Of a stretch of DNA of 31,491 nucleotides, positions 23,601-29,270 are shown piece by piece (positions within the stretch are counted from its first letter, which is position 1; the number at the start of each line of letters is the position of its first letter). The stretch comes from Candidatus Saccharimonadales bacterium (lineage in GTDB: Bacteria > Patescibacteriota > Saccharimonadia > Saccharimonadales > Saccharimonadaceae): positions 1-31,491 of the forward strand of contig JASLDG010000049.1 in the NCBI GenBank assembly GCA_030146045.1, given 5' to 3'. The notes beneath the pieces are model-generated. The model did not search any database, had not been told where the DNA came from, and saw nothing but the letters and a program-made list of their open reading frames with translations. Position numbers and translations under genes: made by a program.

Positions 23601-26013
23601 TGCCCCAACAGTATACACCTCCGTCACTCGTGACGGCACAGGTGTGTGAATCACCGATGGATGCCTGTATAATCTTCTTGCCGCTCAGCACGCCGCTCAT
23701 ATTGACAGATACTGGCGAATTGCGCTGTGTAGTAGTGCCATCGCCGAGTTGTCCTTGGCGATTGTCGCCCCAACAGTACATGCCACCATCGGTTGTAATG
23801 GCACAGGCTGATGAAAGCGTGTAGTCGGCGCTAGAGCTATCACGAGTAATGGTATTGGTGACAACCTGTGTAACGGTTTTGCCACTCAGCACGCCGCTCG
23901 CATCGACAAGAGTTGGAAATGTCCTGTTTGTCGTTGTGCCGTCTCCGATTTGTCCGCTTGCATTATTTCCCCAGCAATAGGCCTTGCCGTCAGCAACGGC
24001 ACAAGAATTATATTTTCCGGAAGATATTTGAGTAACTGTCTTTCCATTGAATGAATTAATCACGTCTACTGCCGTGGGCTGGTATTGGTAATTGGGGCCG
24101 CCACTCCCAAGTTGTCCTGAACTGTTAGCTCCCCAGCAATAGGGTTTACCGGCGGTTGAGAGAGCGCACGCTGACCACTGACCAATAGAAACACTCATGA
24201 TATTGTCGGTTGGGTCAAGATTAGTACCAGTAAGGGTGGTCGACGTCCCGCCATTAACACTACCAGCTGTAGCTGAAGTACTTGTAAGTGTTGGTGCTGC
24301 TCTTACATCGGTATATGTATAGGCATTTGTAAGGCTACCAATCTGGCCGTCGGGATTGGTGATTGTGACCGTTGTTGAACCAGCGGATCCGGCTGGAGCG
24401 GTTGCGAGTACACGAGTGGGGGAAATATAGGTCACATAGGGAGATGGACTTGAGCCAAATGTAACAGTGGGTATGATAGGGGAGGCATTTGGCATTATGG
24501 TAGCAACTGGGGTGGTACTGTTTGTTGTGCCACCATTTCCAAACTGGCTCTTTGCATTATCACCCCAACAGTACGCTGCACCACTTGCGACCGCGCAGGT
24601 GGTGCTGAGGTCAGTTGACGATGCGGGAGTTGATGAGGTGATAGCAATACTAGCCACTGTTTTGCCACTCAGCACGCCACTCGTATTCACCGCCACCGGT
24701 GTATTGCGTTGCGTCGTCGTACCGTCGCCTAATTCCCCCGCAGTATTTTTCCCCCAACAGTACGCTGCACCATCGGCAATTGCGCATGCCGACCCACCTA
24801 CGTAAGAGACTAACTTAGAAACAGCTATCGTAATCTGTGTAACGGTTTTGCCACTCAGCACGCCACTCGTATTCACCGCCACCGGTGTCAATCGCTGTGT
24901 CGTTGAGTTGTCGCCAAGCTGACCGGTTGAGTTATCACCCCAACAGTACGCTGCACCACTTGCGACCGCGCAGGTTGAGCTAATATTGCCCCCTACACTA
25001 GAAGAAACAGCTATCGTAATCTGTGTAACGGTTTTGCCACTCAGCACGCCACTCGTATTCACCGCCACCGGTGTATTGCTACTAGTTGTCGAATTATTCC
25101 CGAGTTGACCATTGTTGTTTACTCCCCAACAGTACGCTGCACCACTTGCGACCGCGCAGGTTGAGCTAATGCGAGAAGAGTAGTTACTGTATAAAGAACC
25201 AAGGCCAACTGCTATCTGTGTCACGGTTTTGCCACTCAGTACGCCACTCGTATTCACCGCCACCGGTGTATTGCGTTGCGTCGTCGAATTATCTCCAAGT
25301 TGACCGGTTCTGTTATCACCCCAACAGTACGCTGCACCACTTGCGACCGCGCAGGTTGAGCCTGCTTTTGTGCTCGTATCACTTCCAGACGATGTGGCTA
25401 TCTGTGTCACGGTTTTGCCACTCAGCACGCCACTCGTATTCACCGCCACCGGTGTATTGCGTTGCGTCGTCGAATTATCTCCAAGTTGACCAGTCGAATT
25501 ATTGCCCCAGCAATACGCCGCTCCGTTTGTGTCAACGGCACAAACGGATATTCCACCTACTGATATGTTTGTAATAACCTTACCGTTTAATACTCCAGTC
25601 GTATCGACGGCAGTTGGGGTTGTACGGTCTGTTGTTGTTCCATCGCCAATTTGACCGCTGCTATTATTCCCCCAACAGTATACGCGTCCAGCTGACGTAA
25701 GCCCGCAACTGGTAACTTGTGAATTATCTACATAGCTGTTACCTGAAGATATCTGAGTAAACCCCGTTCCATTGTCAAACCCCGTTCCATTGATCGTCAC
25801 CTGGTTTCCTCCGGCTAGGGGACCGGCACCTGAGGTTACACTTGTGATAGTTGGAGCAGCGCCTGCGGCGCTCGCAGTTGGGATATATTGGCCAAGTCCA
25901 AGAATTTGCATAACAACAAGAACAAGCACCGCGATTGCTGTGCGAAGACCTCTTGCTAACATCGATAGGTAGTGAGTTAGCGCTCGGCCACTATGGCGAA
26001 CCCTCATTTTCAT
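20662..26013 (-). CDS. Giant secreted protein: three RCC1 propellers nested in TIG domains, FN3, WxL-like C-terminus
   Basis: A 1783-aa protein. Signal segment about 24–50 (IAVLVLVVMQILGLG, then TASAA). Three modules follow. Each opens with the first half of an IPT/TIG domain, such as GPLAGGNQVTINGTGF. Seven RCC1 blades follow (CAV…YCWGxNxxGQLGDGTTT…PVAV). The module closes with the second half of the TIG domain, such as PTVTFGSSPSPYVTYISPTR. Modules span about 52–565, 571–1049 and 1051–1528. A fibronectin type III domain (about 1529–1622) and the domain shared with the 206-aa protein (about 1624–1783) finish it. All 21 blades have a cysteine pair. There is no membrane anchor, so retention probably depends on the last domain. 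An adhesion or protein-binding role is inferred. Confidence 0.85.
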   Translation of the reverse strand: MKMRVRHSGRALTHYLSMLARGLRTAIAVLVLVVMQILGLGQYIPTASAAGAAPTITSVTSGAGPLAGGNQVTINGTGFDNGTGFTQISSGNSYVDNSQVTSCGLTSAGRVYCWGNNSSGQIGDGTTTDRTTPTAVDTTGVLNGKVITNISVGGISVCAVDTNGAAYCWGNNSTGQLGDNSTTQRNTPVAVNTSGVLSGKTVTQIATSSGSDTSTKAGSTCAVASGAAYCWGDNRTGQLGDNSTTQRNTPVAVNTSGVLSGKTVTQIAVGLGSLYSNYSSRISSTCAVASGAAYCWGVNNNGQLGNNSTTSSNTPVAVNTSGVLSGKTVTQITIAVSSSVGGNISSTCAVASGAAYCWGDNSTGQLGDNSTTQRLTPVAVNTSGVLSGKTVTQITIAVSKLVSYVGGSACAIADGAAYCWGKNTAGELGDGTTTQRNTPVAVNTSGVLSGKTVASIAITSSTPASSTDLSTTCAVASGAAYCWGDNAKSQFGNGGTTNSTTPVATIMPNASPIIPTVTFGSSPSPYVTYISPTRVLATAPAGSAGSTTVTITNPDGQIGSLTNAYTYTDVRAAPTLTSTSATAGSVNGGTSTTLTGTNLDPTDNIMSVSIGQWSACALSTAGKPYCWGANSSGQLGSGGPNYQYQPTAVDVINSFNGKTVTQISSGKYNSCAVADGKAYCWGNNASGQIGDGTTTNRTFPTLVDASGVLSGKTVTQVVTNTITRDSSSADYTLSSACAITTDGGMYCWGDNRQGQLGDGTTTQRNSPVSVNMSGVLSGKKIIQASIGDSHTCAVTSDGGVYCWGNNTYYGLGDGTTTQRLSPVAVISSGVLSGKTVTQVAVSYLGTCATTSDGKVYCWGSDSNGQFGLGGGSSYTAPTAAFNTGALATKTIIQITGSNARMCVLTADNFVYCSGFNAYGQLGNNTTTDATTPVQVTNSGALSGKTISGISAGAYTTCATTTDYKVYCWGNNTNGELATGNTTNSSVPVGITWKPYAVDFNGDPATNVTTLSNTQIQVTTPQHDVGISNITAVDGNNRAQVVLPNAFTFTPPTPTLASISPTSGVAAGGTAFTLSGTNLGQYMGNLSSGGWHNCGINAGGLAYCWGNNGNGQLGDGTTTSRSTQTPVNTSGVLAGKTIVQIAAGIWSTCALTSEGKVYCWGANTDGQLGNGSTTQSTTPVAVDTSGALNGKTVVQIAVSQSYTTTGTSYTARPSACAVTSDGGVYCWGDNAQGQLGDGSTTGRLSPVAVNTSGALNGKKVTQITMGVAHVCATTSDISLYCWGDNTFGGLGNGNTTDSNSPVEATEFTGYSLLYRPIRATAGFLYTCATSATTTYAACVGANGNGQFGNGATTGSTSVTPITTSGALNNKPLALLTTSFTTLCAKTTDATAACWGGNDTGKVGNNSTTDVTTPTIISTNGALNGKTVVNIASGRSQTCATTSDGQIACWGDNSLNQLGDDTTTNSSIPVTTKLLGPTITMGGSAATNVARTNPTSITGLSPAHTPGVVSVTATNQNGQNATLANSYTYFANAPDAPTSLTTTPANNAVTLTWAAPGNNGGSAITDYLVEYSSNGGSTWNTFIHPASTATTQTVTGLSAGTTYTFRVSAINSAGTSPPSTTATGTPLFITLSSLPSVSLTVTPDSSGRISSQYNTTTVSTNNAIGYTLQLSTTTTNRNLTRSGGSDTITPSSGSINSPTSLANNTWGFRVDNLGSFGSGTFLETNLTSSTFSWAGVPASTLPATIKTTNSTASNDPTIVWYAMKAAADRPSGNYTNTILYTAVVN
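24659..25455 (-). repeat. Five near-identical DNA repeats within the RCC1 blades
   Basis: A 44-nt core starting GTTTTGCCACTCAGCACGCC occurs at 24659, 24844, 25031, 25226 (one substitution) and 25412, every 185–195 bp. Neighbouring stretches (CCCCAACAGTACGCTGCACC) repeat too. They encode consecutive blades of module 1, so the array grew by recent tandem duplication. Confidence 0.9.
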
Positions 26014-26048
26014 ACCTTTTTATCTCAAAAACTTTCTCACATACACCC

Positions 26049-26097
26049 CTATATAGGTATATAGCTCTATTATACTCGTGCTTATCTGTAAACACAA
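26049..26097 (-). promoter_or_regulatory. Promoter of the giant surface gene with palindrome
   Basis: On the minus strand, TTGTGT (26097–26092) and TATAAT (26074–26069) are 17 bp apart. The inverted repeat CTATATA–GG–TATATAG (26049–26064) covers the predicted start site, suggesting an operator or 5' hairpin. Confidence 0.55.
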
Positions 26098-26123
26098 GGA
26101 TTTTATAGGGGTGGCGGTGGGTG

Positions 26124-26129
26124 TAAAAT
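26124..26129 (+). promoter_or_regulatory. −10 element of msrB (leaderless)
   Basis: TAAAAT ends 6 nt before the msrB ATG, and there is no Shine–Dalgarno. No clear −35 is seen. Confidence 0.4.
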
Positions 26130-26135
26130 AGAAGT

Positions 26136-26522
26136 ATGACAAATGATAGCGAATGGAAGCAGAAATTAACGCCCGAGCAGTACCATGTACTACGCGAAAA
26201 GGGCACTGAGCCCGCCTTTACTGGTGAGTACGATAGTGTGTTCGATCCGGGGACATACCGCTGTGCAGCGTGTGGCAGCAAGTTGTTTGCGAGTGAACAA
26301 AAATTTGATGCACACTGTGGCTGGCCAAGTTTTTATGATGCAGTTCCGGGTTCGGTCGTTTTCACGCCCGACGATTCGCTTGGTATGACGCGTACAGAGG
26401 TGACATGTGCGACATGTGGTGGACATCTCGGGCATGTGTTTGAGGGTGAGGGGTATGATACGCCGACCGATCAGCGATATTGCATCAATTCGCTGAGCTT
26501 GAAGTTTGACGCGAGCGAGTAA
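26136..26522 (+). CDS. msrB: Peptide methionine-(R)-sulfoxide reductase
   Basis: A 128-aa repair enzyme that reduces methionine-R-sulfoxide in proteins. YRCAACGS and VTCATCGG are the two CxxC zinc-site pairs. CGWPSFYDAV and GGHLGHVFEGEG are family signatures. The catalytic cysteine is C116 in QRYCINSLS. There is no signal peptide, so it acts in the cytoplasm. It is divergent from the giant surface gene, with its own promoter. Full length; confident. Confidence 0.96.
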   Translation: MTNDSEWKQKLTPEQYHVLREKGTEPAFTGEYDSVFDPGTYRCAACGSKLFASEQKFDAHCGWPSFYDAVPGSVVFTPDDSLGMTRTEVTCATCGGHLGHVFEGEGYDTPTDQRYCINSLSLKFDASE

Positions 26523-26553
26523 AGAGTAACACTTGAAATTATATATTATATGT

Positions 26554-26655
26554 TATAATAAAAGCAGTCAAAACGAAAAAACAAACATGTCAGAAAAGCT
26601 TGCAACACCTCCAATGGATCAGAATGCTCGTGAGGAGTATTTTGTGGATGGCTGA
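26554..26655 (+). other. Promoter with a truncated 22-aa reading frame
   Basis: Extended TGtTATAAT (−10 at 26554–26559) is followed by an A-rich leader and an ATG at 26587. The frame starts MSEKLATPPMDQNAREEYFV and stops at TGA 26653–26655. The stop is the only TGA among the frames considered here, and no downstream gene continues it. It may be the 5' remnant of a gene cut by the cassette that follows, or a leader RNA. Confidence 0.35.
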
Positions 26656-26661
26656 ACTTGC

Positions 26662-26690
26662 TTGACTTTATTGCTATTAAATAGTATATT
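26662..26690 (+). promoter_or_regulatory. Promoter of the 26729 gene
   Basis: TTGACT (26662–26667), a 17-bp spacer, then TATATT (26685–26690). An AGAGAGAG tract (26712–26719) serves as ribosome binding site. Confidence 0.65.
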
Positions 26691-26728
26691 ATGATTGTCT
26701 AACTTCCTACTAGAGAGAGTTGAAGAAC

Positions 26729-27373
26729 ATGTCACGTAGTAAGAACCGGCGTACGACCGAGCGAAAGGATCGCCTGCCGGAAGGAGCGTCGCCGTTCAAG
26801 TTTGGCGACTGGCCCGTGTCACTGCTCCGTACGTCCGAGCTCCACCGACCGTGGTTCGGCTCAGGTGGCTACTATGCTCGTACGGTCCAGGAAGCGCTCA
26901 CCGAAATGAGTCGCGACGAGGATGGCTGGGACTGGCATAGGAGTAAGCCGTGCGTACTGACGCTGGATGAGATGGAAGAGTCGCTGCCTTTGGTAGTGGT
27001 CAAGCGCCGGCCTGATCAGGCGGTGCGTTACGGCCGCTACAAGGAGCATCAAGACGTGAATCCCGATCTGTCGCCGTTTGTAACGCTGGGATTTTTCCCC
27101 CGAAGCCATTCGATTACGGTCGAGTTGGTGGGGGCGCCCGGCGATCTCAAATTGATCCGGGCGTACGGTGGGGAGTACGTACCGCCGCTTCCGTGGCAGC
27201 AGTCGATCAGTCACGATAGCGAGGCGGTGTTCGAGTCGTACACGTACTGGCAGGATCACGCGTTCGTGATGTCGGGTCGAAGCCAGGACGTGGGTCGACT
27301 GGTCGATGGCAGTACGCTGACCGACAAGCCTCCACGGTGGGCGCGCGGCATCGAGCGCCAGCGCGCGTCGTAG
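26729..27373 (+). CDS. Orphan protein in a GC-richer cassette
   Basis: A 214-aa soluble protein I do not recognise. The N-terminus is very basic (MSRSKNRRTTERKDRL). It is rich in Trp, Tyr and Pro, with segments HRPWFGSGGYYARTVQEAL, VTLGFFPRSHSITVELVG and YVPPLPWQQSISHDSEAVFE. No catalytic motif is visible. GC content and codon choice (TCG, CGG and GTC) differ from orn and msrB beside it and resemble the genes at 13124 and 17021. It has its own consensus-spaced promoter and a strong terminator. The start at ATG 26729 fits the AGAGAG tract; a TTG 9 nt upstream is less likely. Confidence 0.65.
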   Translation: MSRSKNRRTTERKDRLPEGASPFKFGDWPVSLLRTSELHRPWFGSGGYYARTVQEALTEMSRDEDGWDWHRSKPCVLTLDEMEESLPLVVVKRRPDQAVRYGRYKEHQDVNPDLSPFVTLGFFPRSHSITVELVGAPGDLKLIRAYGGEYVPPLPWQQSISHDSEAVFESYTYWQDHAFVMSGRSQDVGRLVDGSTLTDKPPRWARGIERQRAS

Positions 27374-27402
27374 ACTCCCAACAGAAGAAGACATTTGCCT
27401 CT

Positions 27403-27438
27403 GCCGCGCGGCTTCAAATAGCGCGGCTCTTATTTTTT
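27403..27438 (+). terminator. Intrinsic terminator of the 26729 gene
   Basis: GCCGCGC (27403–27409) pairs with GCGCGGC (27421–27427), 11-nt loop, followed by TCTTATTTTTT. The T-run runs directly into the orn promoter. Confidence 0.85.
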
Positions 27439-27446
27439 GATATACT
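27438..27446 (+). promoter_or_regulatory. Extended −10 promoter of orn
   Basis: TGaTATACT, with −10 at 27441–27446; ATG 27454 begins 7 nt later, so orn is probably leaderless. Confidence 0.55.
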
Positions 27447-27453
27447 AGTACAC

Positions 27454-28002
27454 ATGACAAAACCAGCGTTTAAGCCGTCAAAGATTCTATGGGTCGATTT
27501 GGAAATGACCGGACTTGATCCTATAGAGGATCGTATCTTGGAAGTGGCGGCGATTGTAACAGATTGGGATTTTAAAGAGATCGCAACGTACGAAGCGGTG
27601 GTTAAGGTGGGTCCTGCGCTGATGAAGCGCCGGATGATTGGAGAGTTTTGGGAAGCATTCCCTGCAGTGCGTGACACTCTCCAGGCGCAAAATGAAACAG
27701 GCAAGAATGGACGAACCGTTGAGAATGAGCTGCTGGCGTTTATCGATGAGCAGATCGGCGAGGATGATAAAGTGCTGCTTGCAGGTAATTCGATTCACCA
27801 AGACCGCCGGTTTATTGCTAATGAATGGCATCGGCTTGATGAGCGTTTGCACTATCGCATGCTCGATGTCAGTGCGTGGAAGGTCGTGTTCGACGGCAAA
27901 TACCGTAAGAAATTTGCCAAACCTGAAGCGCACCGGGCACTTGAAGATATCCGTGGCAGCATGCAGGAACTGAAATATTACCTTGGAAAAGTGAAAGTAT
28001 AA
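27454..28002 (+). CDS. orn: Oligoribonuclease
   Basis: A 182-aa DEDDh 3'-to-5' exonuclease that degrades 2–5-nt RNA fragments to mononucleotides. Catalytic residues are D15 and E17 (WVDLEMTGLDP), D117 (NSIHQDRRF), H160 and D165 (HRALEDI). Length is normal. The ATG at 27454 is at the predicted transcription start of TGaTATACT. The next gene starts 2 nt after the stop, so the two form an operon. Confidence 0.96.
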   Translation: MTKPAFKPSKILWVDLEMTGLDPIEDRILEVAAIVTDWDFKEIATYEAVVKVGPALMKRRMIGEFWEAFPAVRDTLQAQNETGKNGRTVENELLAFIDEQIGEDDKVLLAGNSIHQDRRFIANEWHRLDERLHYRMLDVSAWKVVFDGKYRKKFAKPEAHRALEDIRGSMQELKYYLGKVKV

Positions 28003-28004
28003 GT

Positions 28005-28349
28005 ATGACGCATAAAGAATTCGAAGATTTTATTTTACAGCTTCCGAAGGTATGGCTAGACTATCCGTTTGGCGAAGGAACAGCAGTATACAAGTACGGC
28101 GTAAAGCCAGAAGGGAAGATCGTGGCGATTGTCGCAGAGGGAAGCGCGCCACTTCGCGTGAGCTTGAAATGTGATCCGAAGTTGGCTGAAAACCTGCGAG
28201 AAAAATACGAAAGTGTGCTGCCGGGATATCATCTAAATAAAAAGCACTGGAATACCATTATTTGCAGTGGTCAACTGACTAATGATGAGATCTTAGACCT
28301 CGCAAGGCTTAGCTGGCGCCTCGTAAGTGGTGACCTTGCTTCGGCCTAG
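28005..28349 (+). CDS. MmcQ/YjbR-like protein
   Basis: A 114-aa protein of the YjbR/MmcQ (CyaY-like fold) family: LPKVWLDYPFGEGTAVYKYG, then KIVAIVAEGSAPLRVSLKCDPKLAENLRE, PGYHLNKKHWNTIICSG and ARLSWRLV. These are DNA-binding-like or metabolite-linked small proteins of unclear function. It is cotranscribed with orn. Its stop codon overlaps the convergent gene's stop (CTAG, 28346–28349). Confidence 0.85.
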   Translation: MTHKEFEDFILQLPKVWLDYPFGEGTAVYKYGVKPEGKIVAIVAEGSAPLRVSLKCDPKLAENLREKYESVLPGYHLNKKHWNTIICSGQLTNDEILDLARLSWRLVSGDLASA

Positions 28350-29188
28350 TTGCCGATAATGAGATCGTCTTTATAGTCGGCGAATGATTTTTGGATAGGA
28401 GTAAGCTGAGAGACGGCGTTTTTAGCGTAGTCTCGAATGGCTTTTGCCTGTGACTTTTTACTCATGGTATTGAAAAGAGTAATCATAATCTTGGACTGAT
28501 ATGCCATTTCAGCGGCATAGACATCATCAAGCTTAGCATTAAGCTTAGCATCATTGAACTTATCTTTTAGTTTAGTGATACTTGCTTTTTCTGAAGCGAC
28601 GATCTTTTTATCGACACGGCTTTTTTTGACCTCTGCTTGCGCGAGGAGTTCATCAGCGTCGTGGCTGGCGCTACCAAGCCAGTTTTGAAAATTGCTATTG
28701 GTGGCGCGGAGATTCGAATTTTTCAGATTGACATGAACATCTTTGGTCATGAGTCGGTAGTTTTCAAGTCGGGTAGAGATGAGCTCAAGATCGGCGGTTT
28801 TTTTCTGATTACCAAGAGCGACGATCAAGCCGACGGCAAAGAAGAAGATAACGGCGAGCAAAACGATGATTTTACCAAAACCTCCGCTCAGAAAAGCTTG
28901 TTTGGGCGGTGGTGGCGCAATTTGTTCAAGATAGTCGACTGCGTATGTCGGTTGACCCGGTTGCGTCTGTGGTGTTGCCCCGCCAGGTTGTGCTGGATAG
29001 CCGCCGGATTGCCCAGCCATATAGGGAGATTGCGGTGGTGTGTAATTTCCGCCGGCAGCAGGAGTGAACTGCGGTTGGGCTTGCGGTGCCGGGTAAGTGC
29101 CTCCTGGCTGACCTGGCTGTGGCGGTACGCTACCTCCAAAGGGAGGTTGCGGTTGAGGAGGTTGCGGTTGAGGCTGTTCTGGGTACAT
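28346..29188 (-). CDS. Pro/Gln-rich single-pass membrane protein with extracytoplasmic helical domain
   Basis: A 280-aa protein. Residues 1–100 are Pro/Gln/Gly-rich (PQPQPPQPQPPFGGSVPP), low in complexity and predicted to be cytoplasmic and disordered. A single membrane segment spans about 106–125 (IIVLLAVIFFFAVGLIVALG). The last 150 residues are a Lys/Ala-rich helical, probably external domain (ISTRLENYRL, EVKKSRVDKKIVASEKAS). The layout is common in CPR envelope proteins, but no family is recognised. It ends convergently with the YjbR-like gene with a 4-nt overlap and is divergent from dnaG. The Shine–Dalgarno is weak (AAGGGC). Confidence 0.75.
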   Translation of the reverse strand: MYPEQPQPQPPQPQPPFGGSVPPQPGQPGGTYPAPQAQPQFTPAAGGNYTPPQSPYMAGQSGGYPAQPGGATPQTQPGQPTYAVDYLEQIAPPPPKQAFLSGGFGKIIVLLAVIFFFAVGLIVALGNQKKTADLELISTRLENYRLMTKDVHVNLKNSNLRATNSNFQNWLGSASHDADELLAQAEVKKSRVDKKIVASEKASITKLKDKFNDAKLNAKLDDVYAAEMAYQSKIMITLFNTMSKKSQAKAIRDYAKNAVSQLTPIQKSFADYKDDLIIGN

Positions 29189-29258
29189 GTGCCCTTATTT
29201 AACCATAACTACCTTGGTGTCGTCTAGAGATGAGTATCGTGAAAATGCCTATAAGAGG

Positions 29259-29264
29259 TATACT
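29259..29264 (+). promoter_or_regulatory. −10 element of dnaG (leaderless)
   Basis: TATACT ends 6 nt before ATG 29271. No −35 is obvious, and GGGG next to the ATG is too close for a Shine–Dalgarno. Confidence 0.45.
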
Positions 29265-29270
29265 AGGGGT

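Noticed and set aside
24600..25520. CRISPR-like regular repeats
   Set aside because: The repeats lie in one open reading frame, encode RCC1 blades, and have 140-nt coding intervals rather than short spacers.
26587..26728. UGA read as an amino acid to extend the 22-aa frame
   Set aside because: Reading through gives a leucine-run peptide with a second UGA and no recognisable continuation; all the other genes are intact without UGA decoding.
29187..29270. Longer dnaG N-terminus from an upstream start
   Set aside because: It would read through the −10 box and add residues unlike any primase; ATG 29271 gives the family's normal beginning.
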